A stretch of DNA of 64,000 nt from Pseudomonas sp. N040 (GCF_015637705.1 NZ_JADOBE010000007.1:1-64000); one strand, 5' to 3'; positions 18,626 to 26,331 are shown, counted from the stretch's first letter. Translations and numbers: made by a program. Notes: generated from the sequence alone by a model not told the origin.

Positions 18626-19437
18626 GCCTTGCTCCCTTCAAACCAGGGAAAGGCCAGCTGGGTCATGCGGCGCAGGCCGAGGTCCATCAGCCAGGCGAGC
18701 AGGGTGATCCAGACCACGTAGGGCAGGATCACGTCCATGGCCATATAGCGGCGCACCAGAAAGATCCGGTAACCGAGGCCGTCAGTGCTGGCGATGGCTT
18801 CGGCGGCAATCAGAAACAGCCAGGCCGAGCCGAGTACCAGACGCAGCGCGATCAGCAGGCGCGGCAGCAGTTGCGGCAGCACCACGCGCAGGATCAGCGT
18901 CCAGGTGCTGGCGCCGAGGGTCTGTGCCTTGATCAGGATTTCCGGCGGAATCTCGCGTGCCCGCTGCTCCAGATCACGGGCCAGCACCGGGGTGATGCCG
19001 ATGACGATCAGCATCACCTTGGACAGCTCGCCAAGGCCGAAGACGATAAACAGGATCGGCAGGATCGCCAGTGGCGGCACCATCGACAGCACGGTCAGCA
19101 GCGGCGAGAGCGGCGCGCGGAACAGCGGCAGAATCCCGGCCAGCACGCCCAGACACAGCCCGGCCAGAGCGGCGATGCCAATGCCCAGCCCCAGACGTTG
19201 CAGGCTGGATGCGGTGTCCTGCCAGAACAGGTAACCGCCGCTGCGCTGGTCTTCGGTAAAGGCCAGACGCTCGACGGCATCAGCCATCTGCACCGCGCTG
19301 GGCAGCAGCTTGTCGTTGGGATTGTCTGTCAGGCGTGCGGCTGAGCCGATGAAGTAAAGCGTCAGCAGCAGCACGAAAGGCAGCAGGATCAGCAGCAGGC
19401 GACCGCCGCGGTCGGGGTGTCGGTTGATCAGGCGCAT
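18622..19437 (-). CDS. ABC transporter permease, guanidine operon
   Basis: This 271-residue inner-membrane permease belongs to the SsuC/TauC type. There are six hydrophobic segments and a BPD-type EAA-like loop (IKAQTLGASTWTLILRVVLPQL) that contacts the ATPase. The N-terminal first helix (LLLILLPFVLLLTLYFIG) is followed by a periplasmic loop with KLLPSAVQMADAVERL, a hallmark of this group. The stop overlaps the ATPase start. Upstream, a 132-nt gap to the binding-protein gene holds copy 3 of the palindromic repeat. Confidence 0.92.
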   Translation of the reverse strand: MRLINRHPDRGGRLLLILLPFVLLLTLYFIGSAARLTDNPNDKLLPSAVQMADAVERLAFTEDQRSGGYLFWQDTASSLQRLGLGIGIAALAGLCLGVLAGILPLFRAPLSPLLTVLSMVPPLAILPILFIVFGLGELSKVMLIVIGITPVLARDLEQRAREIPPEILIKAQTLGASTWTLILRVVLPQLLPRLLIALRLVLGSAWLFLIAAEAIASTDGLGYRIFLVRRYMAMDVILPYVVWITLLAWLMDLGLRRMTQLAFPWFEGSKA

Positions 19438-19465
19438 GCAGAAATCTCGTTCCGGTGTTCGGGCG

Positions 19466-19541
19466 TAGGTTGGGTTGAGCCTGCGAAGCCCAACGCTTGG
19501 GGCATTTAGTTGGGCTTCGGCGATGCCTCAACCCAACCTAC
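19466..19541. repeat. GTAGGTTGGGTTGAG palindromic repeat, copy 3
   Basis: A 76-bp inverted repeat has the same outer arms (GTAGGTTGGGTTGAG / CTCAACCCAACCTAC) and inner GCGAAGCCCAAC / GTTGGGCTTCG. It lies between the substrate-binding protein gene and the permease gene. Confidence 0.9.
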
Positions 19542-19569
19542 AAGGTGCCTTGAGCCAATCTCGTTCCAG

Positions 19570-20649
19570 TCAGAGCTTCCCGTCGGCCGCCATCTGCATA
19601 TAGGTCGGCTCGAAGCGCAGCTTGATGTTGCCCTCGTCGCCGTAAGTCACGCCGTTGGCGAAGCTCATGCCGATGGCGTTGGCACTTTTGGCACCTTCAC
19701 CGAGCAGGCCGTGGGCGTGGGAAAACTCGGCGACTTTGCCCATGATGCTCGGCAGTTGCGGACTGGTGGCGAAGGCCACGGCATCCTTGGCGCTGTAATA
19801 CATGCGGGTTGCCGCCAGCTGCGCCTGATAACCAGCCAGATCAGTGCCCGACGCTTTGGCCATGTGCTCAAGTGCGGCCTTGCCCGCCGGCGTATCGGCA
19901 CTCATGGTGGCCATGATTTCGTACCAGGCGCCGGTCAGTGCCTTGCCCAGTGCCGGGTTGTCCTTGAGGGTGGCGCTGTTGACCACCATCAGGTCGATGA
20001 TTTCGCCGGGGATCTGGCTGGAATCGAATACCTTGCTCACTTTGGGCGTGGCTTCGATCTCGGCCAGCATGGGGTTCCAGGTGACCACGGCCTGCACGTC
20101 CGGGGTGGCGAAGGCGGCGACTATATCGGCATCCGAGGTGTTGACTACCTTCAGATCCTTCTCGGCCAGACCGACCGTTTCCAGTGCGCGGGCCAGCAGG
20201 TAGTGCGACACGGACAGCTCGACCAGGTTGACATCCATGCCCTTGAGGTCGGCCAGCGTCTTGCCTTCACCCTTGAGCACGATGCCGTCGTTGCCGTTGG
20301 AGAAGTCGCCGACCACCAGCGCGGTGGAGTCCACGCCGCCAGCAGACGGAATCGTCAGGGCATCCATGTTGGTCATGGTGCAACCGTCGAACTGGCCTGC
20401 CGTGTATTGATTGATCGACTCGACATAGTCGTTGAGCTGCACCACATCGATGCCGATGTCGTACTTCTTCGCCCACTTGTCGACGATGCCTTCAGCCTGG
20501 GCGTATTCCCACGGCATCCAGCCGGCGTAGATGGTCCAGCAGACGTTGAACTGGTCTTTCTTCTCGGCGTGGGCGGGGAGGCTGAGGGTGGCAGCGAGGG
20601 ATGTGGCGATCAGGGCAGACAACAGGGACTTGCGCATTGGCTTTTGCAT
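19570..20649 (-). CDS. ABC transporter periplasmic substrate-binding protein, guanidine operon
   Basis: This 359-residue binding protein is the first gene of the operon. A signal peptide (MQKPMRKSLLSALIATSLAA..., likely cut after AHA near residue 28) precedes a two-lobe NMT1/SsuA-like domain with FNVCWTIYAGWMPWEYAQA, VQLNDYVESINQYTAGQFDG and TPDVQAVVTWNPML. The ATG at 20649 has GGAGG 7 nt upstream. The riboswitch lies about 70 nt ahead of it. Aromatic residues in the first strand-loop (WTIYAGWMPW) would suit a small cationic ligand such as guanidinium. That is inference. Confidence 0.9.
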   Translation of the reverse strand: MQKPMRKSLLSALIATSLAATLSLPAHAEKKDQFNVCWTIYAGWMPWEYAQAEGIVDKWAKKYDIGIDVVQLNDYVESINQYTAGQFDGCTMTNMDALTIPSAGGVDSTALVVGDFSNGNDGIVLKGEGKTLADLKGMDVNLVELSVSHYLLARALETVGLAEKDLKVVNTSDADIVAAFATPDVQAVVTWNPMLAEIEATPKVSKVFDSSQIPGEIIDLMVVNSATLKDNPALGKALTGAWYEIMATMSADTPAGKAALEHMAKASGTDLAGYQAQLAATRMYYSAKDAVAFATSPQLPSIMGKVAEFSHAHGLLGEGAKSANAIGMSFANGVTYGDEGNIKLRFEPTYMQMAADGKL

Positions 20650-20717
20650 GGATAGACCTCCGGTTCGATAAATACGGGCAGGAGCAGCGCGGTCTCGCTC
20701 TGGCGAGCTTCAAGCGC

Positions 20718-20820
20718 GTTCTCCCGGGCTTTTGTCCCGCCGTGTAACCTCGAACGAGGTCGCCAACTCTCGGACCAGTCACTCGCCGGGCAGTTATCCC
20801 CGTCGAGCCGGAACCCTAGT
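20718..20820 (-). ncRNA. Guanidine-I riboswitch (ykkC-yxkD class)
   Basis: Read on the minus strand, the leader carries in order the conserved ykkC blocks CTAGGGTTCCG, ACTGGTCCGAGAG, ACACGGCGGGACAAAA and GCCCGGGAGA. These are the sequences that build the guanidinium-binding aptamer of the guanidine-I class. It ends about 70 nt before the start of the binding-protein gene. The short expression region has a small CTCGC/GCGAG hairpin but no clear U-run, so control might be at ribosome access rather than termination. The class assignment is firm; the switching mechanism is not visible. Confidence 0.96.
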
Positions 20821-20845
20821 CAGCTATTGCAAATTGTCGTGCTAC

Positions 20846-20859
20846 ACCCCCGAAGGGGT
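20846..20859. other. Small ACCCC-CGAA-GGGGT hairpin in the guanidine-operon leader
   Basis: A 5-bp stem around a 4-nt loop lies between the predicted sigma-54 start and the riboswitch. As no U-run follows, it may be a leader hairpin or the end of the benE transcript. Confidence 0.4.
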
Positions 20860-20881
20860 TACTCCTGCATGCTTGGGATAT

Positions 20882-20897
20882 AGCGAAGAGCGTGCCA
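20882..20897 (-). promoter_or_regulatory. Sigma-54 (RpoN) promoter of the guanidine operon
   Basis: On the minus strand TGGCACG-CTCT-TCGCT matches the RpoN consensus TGGCACG-N4-TTGCW with one mismatch. It has the invariant GG and GC exactly 10 nt apart. Transcription would start near 20870, leaving about 50 nt before the riboswitch. It fits control of a nitrogen-scavenging operon. Confidence 0.7.
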
Positions 20898-21098
20898 GTT
20901 TTTCACCCGTGCGGCATCGGCAGTCCTCATCTGGTTGTCAACGCAGGCTACAGGGCCTGCCCTGCGGGCGTTGTGCCGGATTGCCAGTGCAAGCAGCACA
21001 AGGCTGCGCAGCCCGCAGCGCGGCTGTGCGGGCCTGGCCAGGCTGGCAGGCGGCAGCTTGCGCATCATTCTGGTGCAATGGTTTGCCGGTGGGCGCTG
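20898..21098. other. Non-coding stretch between benE and the guanidine operon
   Basis: No convincing gene is seen on either strand. The region could hold enhancer sites for a sigma-54 activator. A loose TTGCGC...GGTGCAA dyad at 21058-21078 has the wrong spacing for a standard NtrC site. Confidence 0.5.
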
Positions 21099-22301
21099 TT
21101 ATGGGGCTGGCCGCTCGACGGGTTTGCCCGCATTCACCAGCAGCAAGGTCAGCACGCCGGCCACCAGCCCCCAGAAGGCCGAGCCGATGCCGAAGAAGCT
21201 GAGCCCCGAGGCGCTGACCATGAAGGTCAGCAGCGCCGCCTCACGCTGCTGGATGTCGTGCATGGCCACGCTCAGGCCATTGCCGATCGAACCGAGCAGG
21301 GCGATGGCAGCCACCGATAGCAGCAGGGCGCTGGGCAGGGCAGCAAACAGGGCCACCAGGCTGGCACCGAACAGGCCGGCGAGGGCGTAGAACAGCCCGC
21401 AGAAGAGCGCTGCCGTGTAGCGCTTGCGCGGATCCTCATGGGCGTGCGGGCCGGTGCAGATGGCTGCAGTAATCGCCGCTAGATTGACCCCGTGCGCACC
21501 GAAGGGTGCCAGCAGAAAGGAAGCGACGCCGGTGACGCTGAGCAGGGGCGAGGCCGGAACCTGATAGCCATCGGCGCGCAGCACGGCCAGTCCGGGGATG
21601 TTCTGCGAGGCCATGGCGACGACGAACAGCGGCAGGCCGATGCTGATCGCGGCGCTGAAGGAAAAGTGCGGGGTGGTCCATGCCGGCTGCGCCAGGCGCA
21701 GCGGCACGGCCGACAGGTCGAGCAGGCCCAGGCCGTAGGCCAGCGCACTACCGACCAGCAGGGCGGCGAGCACGGCATAGCGCGGTTGCAGGCGCTTGAG
21801 CAGCAGGTAGCTGCCGAGCATGCTCAGCACCAGCAGGGTTTGCGCTTCGACAGCCGCGAAAATGTTGCTGGCGATACGAAACAGGATGCCGGCCAGCAGG
21901 GCCGAGGCCAGCGACGCAGGCAGGCGGCGCATCAGCCGCTCGAAGCTGCCGGTAACCCCCACCAGGGTCAGCAGCAGCGCACACAGCAGATAGGCGCCAA
22001 TCGCCTCGTTGAAGCTCACGCCGGGCAGGCTGCTGATCAGCAGGGCTGCACCTGGCGTGGACCAGGCCACCACGATCGGCGCCCGGTAGTACAGCGACAG
22101 GCCGATGGTGCAGGCGGACATGCCCAGCGAGAGTGCCCAGATCCACGAGGTAATCAGCGCGTTGTCCAGCCCGGCCGCCTGGCCAGCCTGGAAAATCAGC
22201 ACCAGTCCGCTGGCATGGCCGGTGAGCATGGCAATGAAGCCAGCCACCAGGGCGCTCAGGGAACTGTCGGCGACAAGACGCGGAACGGCTGTGGCAGGCA
22301 T
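21099..22301 (-). CDS. benE: BenE-family benzoate/H+ symporter-like transporter
   Basis: This 400-residue integral membrane protein has about twelve hydrophobic segments. BenE-like motifs include GFIAMLTGHASGLVLIFQAG, WSTPGAALLIS, ASQNIPGLAVLRADGY and FGAHGVNLAAITAAIC. Members transport benzoate or other small aromatic acids. There are no aromatic-degradation genes nearby, so the substrate here is uncertain. I start it at MPATAVPRL (22301), since the longer frame to 22361 adds a cysteine/proline-rich stretch unlike a membrane-protein N terminus. It precedes the guanidine operon on the same strand but about 450 nt and a separate promoter lie between. Confidence 0.88.
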   Translation of the reverse strand: MPATAVPRLVADSSLSALVAGFIAMLTGHASGLVLIFQAGQAAGLDNALITSWIWALSLGMSACTIGLSLYYRAPIVVAWSTPGAALLISSLPGVSFNEAIGAYLLCALLLTLVGVTGSFERLMRRLPASLASALLAGILFRIASNIFAAVEAQTLLVLSMLGSYLLLKRLQPRYAVLAALLVGSALAYGLGLLDLSAVPLRLAQPAWTTPHFSFSAAISIGLPLFVVAMASQNIPGLAVLRADGYQVPASPLLSVTGVASFLLAPFGAHGVNLAAITAAICTGPHAHEDPRKRYTAALFCGLFYALAGLFGASLVALFAALPSALLLSVAAIALLGSIGNGLSVAMHDIQQREAALLTFMVSASGLSFFGIGSAFWGLVAGVLTLLLVNAGKPVERPAP

Positions 22302-22422
22302 CGGGCAACTCTCGGGGGGATGACGGCAGGGCAGGCAGGGAACTTGCCGGGCCCAGCCCAACCGCGCATTGGCGGTTCAGCCTCGGCCCGGGGGTGACAG
22401 GTCGACCCGGGTGGCGGTTGGC

Positions 22423-22656
22423 TCAGACGCCGGCCAGGTGCAGCACCAGCTGCACCACGCCGACAATCACCAGCACGAACAGGATGGTAAAGATCAGACC
22501 CAGGGCGATGAAGTGGCTGGGTTTGCCCCGGCTGAAGTCGCGTGCCCGGTTCTTGCCGCTCTGTACCCCGAAAGCGGCGGCAACCACGCTTTGCGCGGTG
22601 TCCCGGAGGCCCATGGGTTTTTCTGCTGGCTTCTGCTCGCTCGGCTTGTCGTTCAT
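22423..22656 (-). CDS. DUF2970 small membrane protein
   Basis: This 77-residue protein has a charged N terminus (MNDKPSEQKPAEKPMGLRDTAQSVVAAAFGVQ), a basic stretch (KNRARDFSRGKPSHF) and one C-terminal hydrophobic helix (about 49-75). The VVAAAFGVQS...RDFSRGKPSHFIALG pattern is that of the DUF2970 family, whose function is unknown. The ATG at 22656 has a weak GAAGAG upstream; the open frame continues well upstream without a recognised start. It diverges from the wax-ester-synthase gene. Confidence 0.85.
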   Translation of the reverse strand: MNDKPSEQKPAEKPMGLRDTAQSVVAAAFGVQSGKNRARDFSRGKPSHFIALGLIFTILFVLVIVGVVQLVLHLAGV

Positions 22657-22777
22657 CGGCTTGCTCTTCAAAGGTGGTTCGGCTTCTGCGCAGGTTCGAC
22701 AGAGTCTGTCCGCAGCGTGGGTCGAATGTCCAGCCTGGCCAATTTTGCGCAGGCCCGCGAAGTGTAGCGTTGTGTAG

Positions 22778-22866
22778 GGTAAATCACGCCGTTGGCAACG
22801 CCTGCGCAGGCAATCTGTTGGCACTTGATCGGCATATGCGGCTAAGATCACACCCTGTGATTTACC
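22778..22866. promoter_or_regulatory. Inverted-repeat regulatory region upstream of the WS/DGAT gene
   Basis: GGTAAATCAC (22778-22787) and GTGATTTACC (22857-22866) form a perfect 10-bp inverted repeat 69 nt apart, and the second copy overlaps an ATCACA-CCC-TGTGAT dyad. Between them TTGGCACTTGATCGGC (from 22818) has GG-N10-GC spacing loosely like a sigma-54 element. Paired operators are plausible; the regulator is unknown. Confidence 0.45.
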
Positions 22867-22891
22867 GTCAAAAAAACTCCAGGGTATGGCC

Positions 22892-24499
22892 ATGAAGCAA
22901 CTCAGCGGGTCCGATAACATTTTCCTTTTCCAGGAACAGAAGAACGTCTTCAACCATGTCGCGATGATGATGATTTTCGATGTGAGCACGGCCCCCGAGG
23001 GCAAGGTTCGCTTCAAGGACATTCTCAAGCATTTCGATGACCGCATGTTCCTGCACCCGATCTTCCGCCGGCGCCTGGCCAATGTCCCTTTCGGCCTGGA
23101 CCGTCCGTACTGGGTGGCGGAAAAGGATATCGATGTCGAGTACCACATTCGCCACATCGCCCTGCCCAAGCCTGGTGACTGGCGGCAGCTGATGATTCAG
23201 GTGGCACGCCTGCACTCGCGCCCGCTGGATCGCAGCCGTCCGCTGTGGGAGGCCTATGTCATCGAAGGCCTGGACAATATTCCGAAGCTGCCAGCCGGCT
23301 CCTTTGCCCTGTTCATGAAGTTTCACCATGCCTCCGTAGACGGTATGGCCGGCCTGCACCTGGCAAGCCAGTTGCTGTCCCTGACGCCAAGCACCGAAGC
23401 CCCGAGTTCGGATACCAAGACCATCTATGTCGACCGCGATCCGTCGGCGGCCGAGTTTGTCTCGCGAGCAGTGTCCAACGGCATCAACCGCATTCTCGAT
23501 GCAGGCAAGCTGTCGGCCCGGCTGGCGGGCAAGTTTGTCGAAATTGGCGGTGAGCAGCTGAACCTTACCAAGCCCGCTGACGGGCCTGCGGAAAAGTTGT
23601 CTTTCCCCAAGGCGCCGCCCACCCGCTTCGATCACGAGGTTTCGGCGCATCGGGTATTCGACGGTTTCGGCATGCCGTTGTCGCGCATCAAGCGCGTCCG
23701 CGACAAGGTCAAGGGCGCCACGCTGAATGACATCTTCCTTGCGGTTGCCGGCGGTGCGGTGCGCAAGTACCTGCAAAGCAAGAACGAGTTGCCGGAAGAA
23801 TCCCTGCTGGCGCTGATGCCGATGTCCTTGCGCAGCGATGCCTCGGCTGGTGGCAACGCGGTCGGCGCCGCCACGGTGCGTGTCTGCTCGGATATCGCTG
23901 ATCCGCTGGAGCGACTCAAGGCCGCGCATGCTGCAGCTCAGGCCGGCAAGCATCAGGCGGAAAAGCTCGGTGCCGATCTGTTCAGCAAACTGATGGATAC
24001 CGTGCCGAGCTTTGTCGGCAACCTGCTGCTCAACAGGCTGCTCATGCAGTCGATCAACATGACGGTGTCCAATGTCCGCGGGCCGGATGTGCCGCTGTAC
24101 CTGGCCGGTGCCAAGGCCATGTGCTTCTACCCGGTGAGCATTCCCACCAACGGAGCGGGGCTGAACCTGACGGGGGTGAGCTACAACAAGGTCATGTGGC
24201 TGTCGGCGGTTTCCTGCCGGGAAATGATTCCGGACCCGGGTTTCTTCACCGCCTGCATGAAGGAGGCCTGGGAGGAGTTGCTGGCCGCGGCGGATGCCTT
24301 GCCCGAAGCTCCAGCGGCAGAGAAACCAGCAGCCAGAGCCCCGGCCAAGCCGGCCGCCACCAAAGCGCGGGCGATTGCTCCCGCGAAGAAGGCGCCAGCT
24401 GCCAAGCCGGTCAAGCCGGCAGCCGCACGCAAGCCGGCGACCAAGGCCAAGCCGTTGCCGGTACCAGTGCCGAAGAAAAAGCCTGCGGCGACCAAGTAA
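22892..24499 (+). CDS. Wax ester synthase/diacylglycerol acyltransferase (WS/DGAT) with basic C-terminal tail
   Basis: This 535-residue acyltransferase joins acyl-CoA to a fatty alcohol or diacylglycerol. The condensation-type active site HHASVDG is at residues 145-151. Other family blocks are PIFRRRLANVPFGLDRPYW, RPLWEAYVIEGL, NDIFLAVAGGAVR and SNVRGPDVPLYLAGA. Unusually, the last 64 residues (472-535) are almost only A, K, P, R and T with 17 basic and two acidic residues, resembling the tails of PhaF or AlgP. I favour the ATG at 22892, since AGGG is 7 nt upstream; the ATG at 22886 is possible. An HSL-type esterase follows in the same direction. Confidence 0.9.
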   Translation: MKQLSGSDNIFLFQEQKNVFNHVAMMMIFDVSTAPEGKVRFKDILKHFDDRMFLHPIFRRRLANVPFGLDRPYWVAEKDIDVEYHIRHIALPKPGDWRQLMIQVARLHSRPLDRSRPLWEAYVIEGLDNIPKLPAGSFALFMKFHHASVDGMAGLHLASQLLSLTPSTEAPSSDTKTIYVDRDPSAAEFVSRAVSNGINRILDAGKLSARLAGKFVEIGGEQLNLTKPADGPAEKLSFPKAPPTRFDHEVSAHRVFDGFGMPLSRIKRVRDKVKGATLNDIFLAVAGGAVRKYLQSKNELPEESLLALMPMSLRSDASAGGNAVGAATVRVCSDIADPLERLKAAHAAAQAGKHQAEKLGADLFSKLMDTVPSFVGNLLLNRLLMQSINMTVSNVRGPDVPLYLAGAKAMCFYPVSIPTNGAGLNLTGVSYNKVMWLSAVSCREMIPDPGFFTACMKEAWEELLAAADALPEAPAAEKPAARAPAKPAATKARAIAPAKKAPAAKPVKPAAARKPATKAKPLPVPVPKKKPAATK

Positions 24500-24659
24500 G
24501 GCGGTTCGAGCGACCCGTTCCAGCCGAGGGAGGATGGTCTCCCTTGCGCAGGAGCGGGTTTCTTTTGGCGCTGCACCCGTTATGGGTTGGCTCGCAACAA
24601 AAGCAGGTTCAACCAATTCCGCTGCAGCCTTGCGGCTGCCCATCCCTGAGGACTGACTC

Positions 24660-25760
24660 TTGATCGGATCCATCTTGCTGGCCTTGCTGGTCCTTCTGCT
24701 TATCTGGTTTGTCGTGGCACGCATGCTGGCAGGGCCGGATCTGGCCGCGTTTGATCTGCCGGGCAGTGCCGCAGAGGCTCGGCGGCAACGTTTCGCTACC
24801 GGTGAAAGCCTGAATGCCGAGCATCGCCAGGTACTCAAGCTGCTGGGCGAACTTTCCGCGCAGACCAGGAAGCTGCCACTGTCGCAGCACCTGAAATTCC
24901 TCCGGCGCTTCATGGACAGCCTGAGTGAAGGTCACACGCTGACCGCACGCTTCGTGCCTGTCGATGCCGGCGGGGTCAAGGCCGAATGGGTGCTGGCGCC
25001 CGGTGCCGACAGTTCGCGGCGTACCCTGTATATCCATGGCGGGGCCTGGGCAATGGGCAGCCCGCTGAGTCATCGGGTGATCACCAACAAGTTTTCCGAA
25101 CTGACCGGTGGAGCCGTGCTGGCGATCGACTACCGCCTGATGCCGGAGCATCCGCGCAGGGCCGGTATCGAGGATTGCCGCACCGCCTACCGCTGGATCC
25201 TGGACAACGGCCCGGAGGGGCCGCAGCCGGTTTCTGCACTGGTAGTGGCAGGCGATTCGGCGGGCGGCAACCTGACGCTGTCGACCGTTGCCTGGGCCCG
25301 TGACCAGCAGTTGCGCCCGGCAAACGCGGTGGTTGCGCTGTCGCCGGCCACCGACGGCACCATGAGCGGCAAGACGCTGAAGAGCAATCTGGCCACCGAT
25401 GCCATGCTCGGCCCGTTGTTTGCCCCGCTGACCCGCCTGCCACACTCGGCGCTGCTGTGGCTGACCTTCCTGCTCAACCGGCAGCGGCCGTGCAATCCGG
25501 TGCTCTCGCCGATCCATGGTGACCTGGCCGGGCTGCCGCCGGTGCTGATCCAGGCCAGCGAGGATGAAATGCTACTGGATGATGCCCAGCGCTACCAGAA
25601 CAAGGCACTGGCCGCCGGCTCGCCGGTCACCCTGCAGACCTGGCGGCACGTGGTGCATGTCTGGCACATGTTCGATCCGCAACTGAGCGAAGCCCGCCAG
25701 GCTTTTGAACAGATCGGCCAGTTTCTGCAGCGCTGCCTGCCAGCGCCACAGCACAAGTAA
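24660..25760 (+). CDS. Alpha/beta hydrolase, hormone-sensitive-lipase family
   Basis: This 366-residue esterase/lipase has an N-terminal hydrophobic helix (about 2-22) that should anchor it in the membrane. The HSL-family oxyanion motif HGGAWAMG, the nucleophile elbow GDSAGGN, the acid in ASEDEMLLDDAQ and the histidine in VVHVWHMF complete the catalytic set. The start is a TTG at 24660 with GAGGA 7 nt upstream. It lies 160 nt after the WS/DGAT gene, in the same direction, so synthesis and turnover of neutral lipid esters may be encoded together. That pairing is inferred from position. Confidence 0.87.
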   Translation: MIGSILLALLVLLLIWFVVARMLAGPDLAAFDLPGSAAEARRQRFATGESLNAEHRQVLKLLGELSAQTRKLPLSQHLKFLRRFMDSLSEGHTLTARFVPVDAGGVKAEWVLAPGADSSRRTLYIHGGAWAMGSPLSHRVITNKFSELTGGAVLAIDYRLMPEHPRRAGIEDCRTAYRWILDNGPEGPQPVSALVVAGDSAGGNLTLSTVAWARDQQLRPANAVVALSPATDGTMSGKTLKSNLATDAMLGPLFAPLTRLPHSALLWLTFLLNRQRPCNPVLSPIHGDLAGLPPVLIQASEDEMLLDDAQRYQNKALAAGSPVTLQTWRHVVHVWHMFDPQLSEARQAFEQIGQFLQRCLPAPQHK

Positions 25761-25892
25761 GTCCGCAGCCAGGCCACGCAGTTGAATGGCCGCCTGCATA
25801 TCCTGCATATAATGAGCCGGCACTGCCTTTGCGTTGGCGCAGTGCCTAACCCACGTTCCCGTTGTTTACCCCGCCGTTCAGGAGAAAACCGC

Positions 25893-26285
25893 ATGACCCT
25901 GCCACTATGGTGTGTATTTATCAGTGCCGTGCTGATCTTTCTGGCCAGGATTCCGGTCGGCAAGGCCATGAAGGGCGATGCCGGTGGCTACGACAACCAT
26001 CATCCGCGGGCTCAGCAAGCCCGCCTGACCGGCCTGGGCGCACGGGCGCTGGCGGCTCACCAGAACAGCCTGGAAGCCTTTCCTCTGTTTGCCGTCGGTG
26101 TGCTGGTGGCCATGGTCACCCAGTCGCAAGGCCTGCTGATCAATGCCCTGGCGGTGACTTTTGTCATTTCGCGGATACTCTTCATTGTTTTCTACTGTGC
26201 AGACAAACCGGCGCAGCGCAGTCTCTGCTGGTTTGTCGGCCTGCTCTGCAGCCTGCTGCTGATGCTTGCGCCGCTCCTGGTCTGA
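25893..26285 (+). CDS. MAPEG-family membrane protein
   Basis: This 130-residue protein has four hydrophobic segments. The MAPEG-type sequence RALAAHQNSLEAFPLFAVGVLVA is at about 49-71, and an early RIPVGKAMKG follows helix 1. Eukaryotic relatives are membrane glutathione transferases; bacterial ones are mostly unassigned. The start MTLPLWCVF has AGGAG about 8 nt upstream. The next gene begins 46 nt later in the same direction. Confidence 0.88.
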   Translation: MTLPLWCVFISAVLIFLARIPVGKAMKGDAGGYDNHHPRAQQARLTGLGARALAAHQNSLEAFPLFAVGVLVAMVTQSQGLLINALAVTFVISRILFIVFYCADKPAQRSLCWFVGLLCSLLLMLAPLLV

Positions 26286-26331
26286 GCTCCAGCAGACCTC
26301 CACCTGCCGTGCAAACAACCGAGACAAGCGA

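Noticed and set aside
12544..19541. The GTAGGTTGGG repeats as insertion-sequence ends or a CRISPR array
   Set aside because: There are no transposase genes, no target duplications that I can see and no regular spacer pattern; each copy is a self-contained palindrome.
20859..21068. A 69-codon minus-strand frame between benE and the guanidine operon
   Set aside because: It has no ribosome site and an arbitrary composition, and it covers the predicted sigma-54 promoter.
21058..21078. A possible NtrC enhancer (TTGCGC...GGTGCAA) upstream of the guanidine operon
   Set aside because: The half-sites are 8 nt apart rather than the usual 6, and the left half has mismatches, so it is not good enough to list as a binding site.
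22868..24913. A 681-codon antisense frame over the WS/DGAT gene
   Set aside because: It is a codon-bias shadow; it runs across the gene end and has composition unlike a protein.
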